From Batillaria attramentaria (lineage: Eukaryota > Mollusca > Gastropoda > Batillariidae), in NCBI GenBank assembly GCA_018292915.2, contig JACVVK020000214.1, positions 231,001 through 295,000 of the forward strand: 64,000 nt of DNA. Direction: 5' to 3'. Below are positions 20,509 through 30,965 of this stretch, piece after piece. A program made the translations under genes and the position numbers. The notes beneath the pieces are model-generated. The model saw nothing but the letters and a program-made list of their open reading frames with translations. It was not told the DNA's origin and made no database searches. Numbering within the stretch: the stretch's first letter is position 1; each line of letters begins with the position of its first letter.

Positions 20509-23047
20509 TAACTGACTGACTGATTGACTTTTTATTCAAGGACTGAAAAGAGGTTGTCAGGCACGCGTCCTTGCTACATAATACACATGAAGTTACGATG
20601 AAATCTACACAAAGATAATACATAACAAGTTAAACATGATTAAACGTGAATATACACAGGTATGTAATCAAAAACAAGCTAGCACACAGACACTTTTGAA
20701 ATGTAGTATCCGCTGAGCTATTTTGAGCTGCCTATTTTATCGGTAATGTACAGCGATTTGAGGTGTACTTTGAGTTTGACTGTGAGAGCGCTAGTAAGTT
20801 AACTGGCGAGGGTGGGTGGGTGAGTGTCTGGGAGTTTAACGTCCTTTTCCACCACGTAAGGGTGATATCAAAGACGGGGCAACGAGAAAAAGGCCAGCAC
20901 AATATTTGGCCCAAGCCGGGATTCGAACTCACGATCGGAGCATTGAGAGTCCAACGCTCTACCATTCGGCTATCCCGGCTCCACTTAACTGGCGTGGAAA
21001 AAGACAAGAGAGAAATTATCTTGTCTTGGCTGACGGACCAACAGGCAGACAGACAAACAGATACAACTCACCTGTGAGCGTCAGAACACAAGGCACAAGA
21101 CTGCCAGGTTTTGAAGGCGATAACTGACACTGGTATTTTCCTGCATGTTTCTGATGTGCAGACGGTATTTCAAGAGCGATGGTCGCGCTTACAGATGAGT
21201 CATTAAAGACGTATCCCTCTGCAGGTGTGCAATCAATTGTATCTTTCTGTGGCCAGAAGCAGTCTAGAACAACATCTGCACACAGGTAGAGGAAACTCAG
21301 AACGCGAACTGCGTACTGCCTATCCCGCCTTCAGAAAACTGAAGGAAAGGAGAAGGACGTGAAATGAAATAAATAAAATTAAACCGTAAACGGAAGACAA
21401 TTTCGGGATATCAACAGGACGTGCTTCGTGAACGTTTCTTACAAATAAAACAAGAGAGGTACTCTTGGCTCACTTCTGAGATGGGTCAAGGTCATTCAAG
21501 AGAGTACGTTTGTAAAGCTCTATCTTATTGCCGACAAAGGTGACTGGTGTTACATAATCCCTGAGAAAATGACATTTTACAACTTTCCCAAGACAGCTTG
21601 TATGGCCTTGACCTTGGGTCTGTGAGTAAAGATCTTATCAATGACTCTCATTATGCCAAGTTTGATGGCTCTAGTGTTTGGTCTGCATATAGGTCTCGCT
21701 GCTATCTATCATCGTGCCTTGTTTGGTGCCCTGCTGTTTGTTGTTTCTGAGAAAATGCCAACGTTAAAGTGTCTTAAAAACAGCTTATGTGGCCTTACCT
21801 TGACACAAGAAAATTGAATACAGATATCAGTAAAGGACTTATCAATGTCTATCACCATGCAAAGTTTGATGCCCCTGGAACTTCTAGATTCTGAGAAAAT
21901 GGCAATGTTAAATTTCCAAAGAATGTTTTGGAAGCATGCCAAGTTCGGTGCCTCCGCTGCCTATGGATTCTGAGAAAAGGCCAGTCTCAAAGTTTATTAA
22001 AGTTTTCCGCGAACAGCTTCTTTAGCCTTGATTGAAAGTCATTGAATACAGGTATGTCAGTAAAGATGTCTATCATCATGTAAAATTTGATGCCTCTGGC
22101 GTTTCTAGATTTTAGAGAAAATGGAACTGTAAAATTTCCAGTTAGACTGTTTCAGTTTTACCTTGAGTTCAGGTCATTCAATATGGTATGTTTTGAAAGT
22201 TTTTATGGTTGTCTATCAGCATGCCAAGTTTGGAGCCTCGATCTGCTGTTTGTAGATTCTGAGAAAAAACCAGTGTGAAAGTTTACTGATGAACAGCCGG
22301 TGTTTGGTGTCGTTTGAGAACATTCACTTGAAACACAGTAGTGTCTGACACAACCCAGTTATATGGCCGTTTCTGCAGATAATACCTGGATGGGTCGAAG
22401 GAGTATATTGGTCACGTCTCTGAACGCTGAATTCTCTGTGCCGCAGTCTTGGGTTCTCGGGCAAGTGGCATAAAACAACCGTCGATTCACCTTCACGCAC
22501 AGGCAATGGCTCAATCTCACAGGTTGTTTTACCTTCATCTACGAAACAAATTAAGAACATAGGACATGATATTAACCTCTATTATCATTTTTGCACGGAA
22601 AGCGGGATATCCCCCCCCCCCCCCCTTTCTCTTTCTGCATGCGCGCGTGAGTACCTTTGTGTGCACGACTGTGATTTCAATCATTCGGATGATATTTTTA
22701 AGATACATGTATACAGGAACAAAGCCGAGAAATGCGCACGTTCTGATTCGGCTAAGTCTCGAGGCTGTGTAAACGAATATAGTGTATGCTCCGACTGTTC
22801 GTCATTTATTTCCTCTCATTGTTCTCGTGTGGCAGTGTATAAAACTTCCCCTGTTATGACAACTACCGCTGTTTTTCATCGAGGAATCATGCAGCTGTAC
22901 TAAGATTTAAAAAAGAAAAATCCGGCAGTAATGAACAATTTATCCACGCTTTGAAATAAAGAACCTACCGACAGCATTGGATATCTGGAGAAGCAAAGAC
23001 GACGTCAGCAAACACAGGTCGGCGACGACACGAAATGATATTGAAAT
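14579..23047 (-). CDS. Single-Ig-domain transmembrane protein with short tail (five exons)
   Basis: Joining minus-strand exons 23047-22969, 22538-22386, 21275-21072, 17194-17080 and 14696-14579 gives 669 nt, 223 codons including the stop, with matching phases (1,1,1,2) at every junction. Order: hydrophobic signal segment (CLLTSSLLL), an Ig domain split over two exons (cysteine in VVLCHLPE and the classic F-strand HAGKYQC), a Thr/Ser stalk, one TM helix (VVVTVLILCVLAVVAIV) and a basic tail ending LPVEELQTTNHPV with no tyrosine. It is therefore likely a plasma-membrane recognition or adhesion protein without its own ITIM or ITAM; signalling would need a partner, or it may be a decoy. The initiator ATG is not settled: the frame of the first exon is open back to an ATG at 23158, but a strong acceptor at 23048-23050 suggests an earlier first exon. 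Introns are filled with solo LTR, hammerhead and AAGGTCA repeats. Further alternative tail exons cannot be excluded. Confidence 0.65.
15140..16742 (-). mobile_element. Solo LTR, family 1, copy A (with SINE-B inside)
   Basis: It begins TGTAGCACCCCGGG and ends TCGCTACA. The flanks CGTA and CATA are a probable 4-bp target duplication, differing by a CpG-type transition. It matches copy B (25958-27265) end to end in reverse complement, interrupted by a SINE-B at 15829-16195. No gag or pol lies between the two copies. Strand follows copy B, whose TATA-like box is near its left end; this is tentative. It sits in the last intron of the minus-strand Ig gene. Confidence 0.75.
15829..16195 (-). repeat. 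SINE-B, full length, inside the solo LTR
   Basis: On the minus strand: GGGGCGGTCGGTGGTCTAGT (A-box-like), a B-box GGTTCGAGTCCC, then the body with CGGCTTCCTCCCCCTCTG, and a (TTA)n tail. The uninterrupted LTR copy B shows the empty site. Confidence 0.85.
16850..17079. other. Intronic sequence
   Basis: Between the LTR and the TM exon; nothing beyond splice context was recognised. Confidence 0.4.
17080..17194 (-). CDS. Transmembrane exon of the minus-strand gene
   Basis: A 115-nt exon between tttgcag and gtaagt. It encodes an NTT glycosylation site, a short stalk, an uninterrupted helix of about 21 hydrophobic residues, then a stop-transfer Arg pair. Confidence 0.75.
17841..17898. repeat. (AT)n microsatellite at the left edge of the hammerhead array
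   Basis: About 58 bp of AT. A similar tract, 20236-20291, marks the other edge. Confidence 0.95.
18245..18290 (-). ncRNA. Type I hammerhead ribozyme, copy 1
   Basis: Read from 18290 down: stem I GCTCAC, core CTGATGA, stem II GGGTC with loop CCATT and GACCC, core GAAA, a three-pair stem III (ACC...GGT, loop AT; CCATGG is self-complementary), cleavage triplet GTC, then GTGAGC closing stem I in a perfect 6-bp helix. All invariant core positions are present. Cleavage is predicted between the complements of 18251 and 18250. The very short stem III is typical of hammerheads that work as dimers in tandem transcripts. Sense to the host gene. Confidence 0.85.
18803..18848 (-). ncRNA. Type I hammerhead ribozyme, copy 2
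   Basis: Identical in core and stems to copy 1, exactly 558 bp away. Together they would release a 558-nt RNA. Confidence 0.85.
19358..19403 (-). ncRNA. Type I hammerhead ribozyme, copy 3
   Basis: Same sequence as copies 1 and 2. Spacing is 555 bp because the G-run of this unit is shorter. Confidence 0.85.
19541..19558 (+). ncRNA. Hammerhead 5' remnant
   Basis: Only stem I, CTGATGA and the start of stem II remain; the unit then jumps to the poly-C part, removing GAAA and the cleavage site. Not functional. Confidence 0.75.
19949..19994 (+). ncRNA. Type I hammerhead ribozyme, copy 4 (inverted)
   Basis: Complete core and perfect stem I on the plus strand, with cleavage predicted after C at 19988. 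It is antisense to the host gene and can pair with copies 1-3 in the same transcript. Confidence 0.85.
20236..20291. repeat. (AT)n microsatellite at the right edge of the hammerhead array
   Basis: About 56 bp of AT directly abutting the unit end at 'ctctcagct'. Confidence 0.95.
20465..20610 (-). repeat. (GA)n plus minus-strand retroposon 3' tail
   Basis: GA repeats at 20465-20507 precede, in minus orientation, a retroposon end with AATAAA and a (CAGT)n tail (20508-20540). The tail resembles the (CAGT)n end of the LINE at 37882. Confidence 0.5.
20811..20982 (-). repeat. SINE-A, full length
   Basis: Head GGAGCCGGGATAGCCGAATGG read from 20982, B-box GAGTTCGAATCCC, body with TTGATATCACCCTTACGTGG and a CCCACCC tail. 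Confidence 0.85.
21072..21275 (-). CDS. Ig half-domain exon 2 of the minus-strand gene
   Basis: A 204-nt, phase 1-1 exon between tgcag and gtgagt. It encodes LDCFWP, an N-glycosylation site NDS, and the typical E-F strand ending HAGKYQCQL. Confidence 0.7.
21440..22325. repeat. AAGGTCA-type array, diverged
   Basis: Modules of about 140-150 bp contain 'gcatgccaagttt', 'ttctgagaaaatg' and TTGACCTTG or AAGGTCA, matching 28679-31992. It lies in the intron between the two Ig half-domain exons of the minus-strand gene. Confidence 0.7.
22386..22538 (-). CDS. Ig half-domain exon 1 of the minus-strand gene
   Basis: A 153-nt, phase 1-1 exon between cgtag and gtatta. It encodes the B-C strand region with the first Ig cysteine in STVVLCHLPE. 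Confidence 0.65.
22610..22900. other. Intronic sequence
   Basis: A poly-C run and otherwise unique-looking sequence between the signal and Ig exons; nothing recognised. Confidence 0.4.
22969..23047 (-). CDS. Signal-peptide exon of the minus-strand Ig gene
   Basis: Preceded on the minus strand by a pyrimidine-rich acceptor (ttacttttcag) and followed by a gtaggt donor. It encodes a hydrophobic segment (VADLCLLTSSLLLQISNAV) and ends in phase 1. It has no internal ATG, so the start lies upstream, either at 23158 by read-through or in an unseen exon. Confidence 0.5.
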
Positions 23048-23224
23048 CTGAAAAGTAAAATGCAAAAGACGACCTGGAAGAACATCACGATGTAGAAAAA
23101 AAAAAATGCTGGACTGTGATTCGACCGCGTTTTCTTGTAAAGTCGTCCAGAAATTCATGAGTATCGATCATTGTATTGGTCAACTGGGAAATATCTGTTG
23201 TCAATAAATACTTACTTACTTACT

Positions 23225-23405
23225 TACTAAGGCCCATGGCTCCAAGCAGGGGCGTAGGAACTACGGGGGCCCTGGGGGCCCAGGCCCCCGTTCGATTTTT
23301 GGAAGGGGGGGCCCGAATATCTTTGGGCCCCCCCCCCCCCCCCTTGCTTTTGATAAGAGGAGAGGGGGCCCACCAGTGGTAGGGCCCCCCTGCTCTGCTG
23401 TCGCA
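23225..23405. repeat. GGGCCC-rich segment
   Basis: Very GC-rich stretch with repeated GGGGGCCC palindromes and a 15-17-nt C run. Open frames of Pro/Gly-rich peptides here are compositional. Confidence 0.5.
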
Positions 23406-23485
23406 GGACACAATCCTTGGCAGTCAACACACACACCGTCACACACACTGCCAAGTGTGTTGTTGGCGTTGGTGTATCTCTTGTC

Positions 23486-25410
23486 CATCCCCGTACCGGG
23501 GGCCGAATCGTTAACACTAGGCCCCCGCAACCACGGCCAAGTCGGGCTAACCGAGACCGAGCCGAGATAAGTAATAGCTAAGAAGGAAAAACATTAAAAT
23601 ACTCGGTGACAAGGAAAGTGGACAGTTGCGAACAACTTTGAGGTCCACGTGCTATTTCACAATGTGCACAGAAGCGAGGAATTCTGTCAAATTCACCGGC
23701 ACAGTGAATTTTTAGCATGGCTCGGAGATTATTGTGCGTGGGAGTGATTTCCCTTGAAAACAAAAGCAGACGTTTTTTCCCGGGGGAATTTCGGTCACAC
23801 CTGTCAACAACATTGTCTCCTCCAAAACCAGGGTACGGTATTATTTTGTTATGCTAACAACATTATACAGCTTAGCGAGGCGTTTCCAAATAATTAAGTG
23901 CTCTTGAACATTATGCAGCACAAAATTAACGTCTGCTGTAAAGGACGTTGACACCCAAACACCCACGTACTTTCTCTTTCGTGTAGTTTACAAATAAAGC
24001 TGATGAGCATTATTGAGAACGGAAAACTGATAAACGGTAAAGCATCAGAGCTGATTCTGAAACCTGTCCTGCAAAGGTATAAGTAGAAAGAGAGAGAGAG
24101 AGAGAGAAATTTATTTATTTATTTTAATGGTCATAACCAACTGACACTATAGGAAAGACATCGCCGGCGCGGGAGAGATAAAACTTGATGCAGCTACAAA
24201 GAAACTGCCTCAACGTTCATCTTTTCTGTTATTAATGCCCGAAACTAAAGACAATATGTCATACCTGTAGCGTTCTCAGAGAGCGTTGTCAGCTGTTTGT
24301 AAACCACGTGAAAGATAAAGTACAGGCGTACAGCAGAGGGGTGGGTGTTTGGGTGTTTAACGTTCTTTACGGCAGACTTTAATTTCGCGCTGCATAACGT
24401 TCAAGAGCACTTGATTATTTGGAAACGCCTTGCTAAGCTGTATAATGTGAGCATTACAAAATAATACCGTACCCTGGTTTTAGTTTCTTTGTAGCTGCAT
24501 CAAGTTTTATCTCTCCGGCGTCGGTAACGTCATTCCTTTATGTCAATTGGTGCGTCTTTGCTAATTGATTCTAAACTTCAGTCATTGCTTACTACATAGC
24601 ATTTTCTACCTATCTCTAAATGTGCCTTTAGTAGCTGCTGACAGTGACTTTCTTAATTATCGCCTGTTCACAGGATCATTTATACTTTTAAAAGAATGCC
24701 ATCTTTTCATCAGCTTCACAGCAAGCAAAGATCCTCGTATATAGGATCATTGCAGCAAGTTGGTTATGATAATATAATTGTTTTCTCTCTCTTTAGTATG
24801 TATACCTTTGCAGGACAGCTTTCGGAACCGATTTTGATGCTCTAGGCCTACCGATTATCAGTTTTCCGAGTCAATTCTCATTAGTGGCCATCAGCTTTAT
24901 TTGTAAACTACACGAAAGAGAAAGTACGTGGGTGTTTGGGTATTTAACGTCCTTTACAGCAGACGTTAATTTCGCGCTGCATAATGTTCAAGAGCACTTA
25001 ATTATTTGGAAACGCCTCGCTAAGCTGTATAATGTTGTTAGCATAACAAAATAATACCGTACCCTGGTTTTGGAGGAGACAATGTTGTTGACAGGTGTGA
25101 CCGAAATTCCCCCGGGAAAAAAACGTCTGCTTTTGTTTTCAAGGGAAATCACTCCCACGCACAATAATCTCCGAGCCATGCTAAAAATTCACTGTGCCGG
25201 TGAATTTGACAGAATTCCTCGCTTCTGTGCACATTGTGAAATAGCACGTGGACCTCAAAGTTGTTCGCAACTGTCCACTTTCCTTGTCACCGAGTATTTT
25301 AATGTTTTTCCTTCTTAGCTATTACTTATCTCGGCTCGGTCTCGGTTAGCCCGACTTGGCCGTGGTTGCGGGGGCCTAGTGTTAACGATTCGGCCCCCGG
25401 TACGGGGATG
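23486..25410. mobile_element. Mutator-like foldback element with about 600-bp inverted arms
   Basis: The outer ends CATCCCCGTACCGGGG and its complement define arms of roughly 600 bp (23486 to about 24090, and about 24800 to 25410) that match base for base over long stretches. The flanks are TCTCTTGTC (23477-23485) and TCTCTTGTC (25411-25419), a 9-bp target duplication. Long terminal inverted repeats with a 9-bp duplication are hallmarks of non-autonomous Mutator-like elements. A third partial copy of the arm sits in the loop (about 24335-24520), partly inverted, and a fourth at 40228-40400. No transposase is present; open frames in the arms are mirror images of one another and not evidence of coding. 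Confidence 0.75.
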
Positions 25411-25419
25411 TCTCTTGTC

Positions 25420-25957
25420 CTGCCCGTTAGGACCGCCTTTAATAACTACGGCACTGAACTGAAGAATCTGTTTCTGTATTTAGCCTCAGACTACGACTCT
25501 GTCGACACTCAAACTTTATCCTTACTTTTTTTAACGGGTTGATACAGTTTATGTGACAGTGTGCTGATTTTCAGTGTTTCAGTATCATGACTGACAAAAT
25601 TTGCGAACATAAATTCTGACAATTTGCGTGACTAAAGAGTATGGCCACTGCCTCGGAAAGGCTCAGGCATTTGCACTGAACTTGGCTGGGACGAAAGACA
25701 ATAGGGGGGTGTTGACATATGGCTATTAACATTTTCCTCTCCCGCTTGTGTCGTGAATATGCCCTACAGGTCTCTACTCCGCAAACGTACTGTGAGATCT
25801 TCTCTGTGGGTGACGGAGGTATTGGGAATGAGACAATAGCGAGCTGTCGATAGGGCTAGCCGGCCTGTTTGTCTCCCTCCCGCTCCGCGAATATGGCCTA
25901 CTTTCACGGCCCAGTTTGCCGTGCTCTACAGACTCTGCCGCATCGAATGCGTTCTCT
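25420..25957. other. No gene recognised
   Basis: The 20 bp before LTR B (ctctgccgcatcgaatgc region) recurs at about 28272-28290, hinting at an older dispersed repeat. Confidence 0.4.
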
Positions 25958-27265
25958 TGTAGCGAAGATACTGCGCTATGGTTATGTTCAGTACAACAGC
26001 CATTCTTAGTACAGGCGCACTTTTAAACTGGGTCCAGCTAGCCACAGTGAAGGGTCAGTTTCACGTGCGCTGGCCACGTGATCGCGTGATGAGCGCGTGA
26101 TTTCTTTGCATAAACACTAAAGATAGAGCCTTATAATAGTGAAAGTTTCCCGCGTTTTCTTCAGTCGCTTTCTGAGAGTCCCAGAGACTGTGTGTCGTCC
26201 CTCCAGCCCCCGAATCCTCTTCCTCACTTCTTATGTTCAGGCTTAGCCCTCAGCCTCTGGAGTCAGTATTTTGTGACCAGTGTTGGACCTGTTACTGGAT
26301 GCCTCTTCTACCTGTTAGGAACTATGTGCACTGAGAAGGATCTGTGATTCTGTACTATATTGGATTATTTGTGAACTGTCTTTGGAGCCACTGAAGTCGG
26401 ACTTGGAATTAGTCTTCAGACAAACGGTGACTGTGCCTCATTTATTCCCTTTTCGCCGGGGAACTGTTGATGTAAAGTAGGAAGATACTTGTATTAGTTC
26501 GAAGAACTCTAAGAGATCTGATATTTAATAGTACTAGTCAGAACAGTTATGTAAATTAAGAGTTATGTAAGTTTGTACTCCTGGTTTAGACAGAGAGATA
26601 GAACGTCTCTAAAGTTAAGAGAGACTCTAGAGTCAGGCTCCTTTGTTTCATGCCCAGTCAGTGAGGGAGGTTTCCCAGCTTCTTGTGTAACAACACGCAG
26701 CACACACGCGGCCGAGTGTGTATTGTCTGTTCATTCAGTACCGACGGTCACTACGCAGAGGAAGGAATTCCATTCACAGAGTGACCGCGCTCTAGGTTTA
26801 TATCATTCACGGAATTGCCCACTCCCCGCTACTTTTAACGGTACTGTCTTGTCCCACATTATTTTGCAGCTTAGTCTCTTCCCGTATTCTTTTGATATAT
26901 TTGTAGAGTAGTTTTGAGTAGTCTCTAGTTTGTTGCCCGACAAATATTAATCATCACGCTCATATATTTTGAGCCGAATCTGTGTTGCCTTATTACATCT
27001 AACGATTCATATGATCCGCATGTAACTTTTATTGGAATAAGTGAACACTCTGATTTTTACTCTCTTGTCGGTTGTTTCTTTCGAGAGATAGTGTAAGTTT
27101 GATGAGTGCTTGAGTGCGTAGATGTGTGTGGCACGTAGGCCCAACAGTACGATGCAATACTCTTTCGCACTTCAGTCATTCTAAACACACATGTCAGAGT
27201 AGCTCACTAAACTACATCTGTAGCGTTCCCGACAACCACGACGACCCCACACCCGGGGCGCTACA
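25958..27265 (+). mobile_element. Solo LTR, family 1, copy B
   Basis: 1308 bp from TGTAGCGAAGATA to GGGGCGCTACA, flanked by CTCT on both sides (4-bp target duplication). It is the reverse complement of copy A without the SINE. A TATA-like CTTATAATAG lies about 175 bp from the left end, which suggests plus orientation. TG...CA ends and a 4-bp duplication fit an LTR retrotransposon, possibly Gypsy-like, but no coding region is left. The 112-codon open frame inside is not supported as a gene. Confidence 0.75.
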
Positions 27266-27384
27266 CTCTAACAATTATATTGCACCTAATATCGATTATC
27301 TCTGTGCCTCTTCTTTCAGTAGTGTGTCACTTTCCATCTTGCGGCACATCAGTCATGGCCTGCAGAATGACCTTGCCAGAGTTC

Positions 27385-27546
27385 AGGGGTTCGAGTCCCA
27401 CTCGGGGCAAAGAAATTTTCCTTCTCGTATGTGGCCGGCACCGTTCATTCGGGCCGATCGTCGGGGGGTTCTACTCCGGCTTTCTTCCCCTATGCCTTGG
27501 AAATGTTCAGCCCACCAAATTAGAAAAATAAATGCAATTCTAAATT
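27385..27546 (+). repeat. SINE-B, truncated
   Basis: Contains the B-box GGTTCGAGTCCCACTC and body of SINE-B but is joined directly to the next full copy at 27547 with its tail shortened. Confidence 0.75.
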
Positions 27547-27962
27547 GGGGCGGTCGGTGGTCTAGTGGTTAAGAGACTTGTCACCAATGCGAGAGGTCAG
27601 GGGTTCGAGTCCCACCCGGGGCTAAGAATTTTTCCTTCTCGTATGTGGCACCGTTCATTCGGGCCGATCGTCGGGGGTTCTCTCCGGGTACTCCGGCTTC
27701 CTCCCCCTCTGCTTTGGAAATGTTCAGCCCACCAAATTTGAAAAATAAATGCAATTCTAAATTCCGAAATTTAAATAGCTGAGCTGACCCTTCGCACCAC
27801 GTGAATGTAATGTGTTTATGTCCAGTGTCTGAGAGAATGCGTGTGATTCACGTGAGCGTGCGTGTTGGGTTCAGTTCGCGGCGCTTTGAGCCGATTCATG
27901 AAATTGGGTAAAGCGCCTATACAATACTCATTATCATTATTATTATTATTATTGTTATTATT
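27547..27962 (+). repeat. SINE-B, full length
   Basis: Head GGGGCGGTCGGTGGTCTAG, B-box GGTTCGAGTCCCACC, body, and a (TTA)n tail (27940-27962). The two SINE-Bs are head to tail. Confidence 0.85.
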
Positions 27963-27964
27963 AT

Positions 27965-28670
27965 CAAGTGAACCATGCATGTCGTTCCGTATCCGACAAT
28001 AGTCATTCAGAATTTTCTTTTTAAAAATGTAAGTCTGTTAGTGTGTTTGCGATGTCCTGCAACTGAGATGGCTGCATCAGAGTAAATCAGAGGTGCTCCA
28101 GTGCCGTAGCTTCAACTGCGAGCAGACTGTGCCGCAAGCCAGCTACAGAAAAGCGCGGTAAGGGAAAACAGTGCTCTTCTGGGAGGTGTTCACAGGTTCA
28201 CTGGGGTTCCCCCCCCCCCCCTCTCGCCGGTGTGAATGTGACCTATTCACAACTCAGATTGGCGTCTGACACACTCTGCCGCATCGAATGCCTTCCCTCG
28301 ACTCATAACATGCAGCGGGGTCTTCCCGCACTGTGACGGAGACTAGATACCGTCGCCAAGCCACCACCTAAACTGACGTAACTATAGTCGCGCGACAACA
28401 ATGATTTTGTCTGCGATTTTCAAACGTAACTCACAGTAGTATAGAAGTAAGTAATAAAGTAAGAGGATGAGTAACAACAATATCACAAAAATGGAAACAT
28501 CATCCTGATACTGACTGATATGTGTAACTGACCTTTCACTAGCTTTATAATGATAATTATATGCATGTGTGAAAGCCTACATTACCAACTCTAGCAGATA
28601 TCTGACTCCGTCAATACTCTAGTATACTATTTGAGAGCATCGAAGAAGTACATTTACTACTACTATGGGT
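27965..28670. other. No gene recognised
   Basis: Includes a C run at 28210. No repeat or coding evidence beyond the short match to 25930-25950. Confidence 0.4.
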
Positions 28671-28678
28671 TTCATTTT

Positions 28679-30084
28679 TGGCTCCCTTGTGTAACAATGG
28701 GAGTCTATGTTATAACCCTCCGTCGTCTGTCTGTCTGTCTGTCTGTGTGTGTGTGTGTGTGTCTGTCTGTCTGTCTGTGTGTCCGCAGTAAACCTTAACA
28801 TTGGCATTTTCTAAGAATCTACAAACAGCAGAGTCACCAAACTTGGCATGCCGATAGACAGCCTTAAGACCTTTCAAAATAGATCATTTTGAATGACCTT
28901 GACTCAAGGTCAAGGTCACTAAAGCTGTCTGAAAATTTTACATTGGCATTTTCTTGGAGTCTACAAATACCAGAGGTTTTCAACTTTGTATGATGATAGA
29001 CATTGATAACAACTTTACAGATATACATGTATTTAATGGCCTTGTGTGAAGGTCAAGGCCAGACAAGCTATTTTCCACATTTCCATAGAAAACCTTAACA
29101 TTGGCATTTTCTCAGAATCTACAAACAGCACAGGCACCAAACTTGGCATGCTGATAGACAGCCATAAGACCTTTCAAAATATATCATTTTGAATGACCTT
29201 GACTGAAGGTCAAGGTCACTAAAGCTGTTTGACAATTTTGCATCGGCATTTTCTTGGAATCTACAAAAACGGGAGGTTTTAAACTTTGCATGATGATAGA
29301 CATTGATAAGAACTTAACAGATGTACGTGTATTCAATGGCCTTGTGCCAAGGTCAAGGCTATACAAGCTATTTTCCGCATTTCCACAGTAAACCTTAACA
29401 TGGGCATTTTCTCAGAATCTACAAAAAGCAGAGGCACCAAATTTGGCATGCCTATAGACAGCCGTAAGACCTTTAAAAATATATCATATTGAATGACCTT
29501 GACTAAAGGTCAAGGTCACTAAACCTGTCTGTTTTAAAATTTTGCATTGGCATTTTCTTGGAATCTACATAAACCAGAGGTTTTAAACTTTACATGGTGA
29601 TAGACATTGATAAGAACTTTACAGATATACATGTATTCAATAGCCTTGTGTAAAGGTCAAGGCCGTACAAGCTATTTCTGTGAAACCGTAACATTGGCAT
29701 TTTCTCAGAAACAACAAACAGCAGAGGCGCCAAACTTGGCATGCTAATAGACATTGATAAGACCAATATATCCATACCACATTAAATGACCTTGAATCAA
29801 GGTCAAGGTCATAAAAGCTGTCTGTTGTGAATTTCAATACTACTGTTTTTGGAGAAACTACAAATACTAGAGGCATCCAACTTGGTGTAATGATAGACAT
29901 TGATATCTTATTTGAATGACCTTGACCCAAGGTCAAGGCCATATAGTCAGTTTTGTGGAAAACGTGAAATATTGCCAGGAACTAAGAACGCCAGAGACAC
30001 CTTACTTGGCTTGATGATAGATAGTGATAGAATTTTACAAACATACTCTTTTGAATGACCTTGACCCCTGTCACAAGGGAGCCA
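28679..30084 (+). mobile_element. AAGGTCA-array element, copy E1
   Basis: It starts TGGCTCCCTTGTGTAACAAT, passes a CTGT/TG microsatellite, then a tandem array with period about 300 bp (starts of 'aacattggcatttt' near 28797, 29097, 29397 and 29691), and ends CACAAGGGAGCCA, the inverse of its start. Each half-period carries an imperfect palindrome of TTGACCTTGA and AAGGTCAAGGTCA. It is the mirror image of E2. Confidence 0.75.
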
Positions 30085-30104
30085 TGGAGGCTTTTGCCTT
30101 TCTA

Positions 30105-30312
30105 GTTAAGTTGTTTCTCTATAGAGAAACAACTTTATGAGACGGAGAAGATTTTGCTACGCGCAGCAGCAAGTTTGAGTGATACAAAACAAGACTGTGA
30201 CGTTTCTCCACACAATACATACTTTCACGCACACAGTGACGTCACGAAATCTGCGTGATAGACACTTGACGTGCACACTATGCTGCTGCGTTCTTTTTGG
30301 CGGGAGTTGTGA

Positions 30313-30361
<49 letters not shown>

Positions 30362-30944
30362 ACGGATGTAATGATGGCTATCTCCTAAACCACCTCGCTG
30401 GAGGCCTTTTTACTTTGAGATAAAATGGGAATTCACCTTCTCCAGAGCTACCTTTCACGATTTTTAGCCTGCCGCATTTTCAGAAGAGTTATCGCCGATT
30501 TTAAAAAAAATCGGTCATGTTACGAATTTTTTCGAAAAAGTTGTTCAAATTCCTTCATTTTCTAGACTTTGGAAGTTCACCCAATTACACTGACTGTATT
30601 CGTGCTACAGCTCTGTAGCTCTGACTGGTTTTGTGTAAAAAAAAAATATTTCCGAGGTAGGGGTGGTTTGCACATAAGATCAAATATCTATGAAAAGACT
30701 ACTGCAAATTACTTATCATCCCGGCGTTTTTGTCTAGTGTGACAACTGCACATATGACAGGAACTACTGCACTATTATAGCTTTAGCATTTAGAATAACT
30801 GAACTTTTAGATAAACATAACTTTTTCAAGTTTCTGCGAGAAGCACCGGTCAAAAGAGTTCCAAATTTGCGATTTCACAAGTACAACAATAACTATTCTA
30901 GTCCACGTTTCACCAGCCCTCTAGATCTTCCAGATTTTATGTAA
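30105..30944 (+). mobile_element. Helentron-like element, truncated copy (P3)
   Basis: It begins with the AAGTTGTTTCTC-TATA-GAGAAACAACTT hairpin and follows the left half of the 32681-34272 element to about 'cttccagattttatg'. It includes a (GT)n tract at 30316-30360. It lies between E1 and E2. Confidence 0.65.
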
Positions 30945-30965
30945 CTCGAGAGGCAGAAGCCTCCA

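Noticed and set aside
25070..25318. 82-codon frame in the Mutator-like arm
   Set aside because: Mirrored exactly in the other arm at 23578-23763 and beyond, with no transposase motif.
26573..27572. 112- and 152-codon frames near LTR B
   Set aside because: They lie in the solo LTR and SINE-B sequence and have no retroviral or other domain.
27547..27625. tRNA-like sequence with GGTTCGAGTCCC
   Set aside because: It is the head of SINE-B, not a functional tRNA gene.
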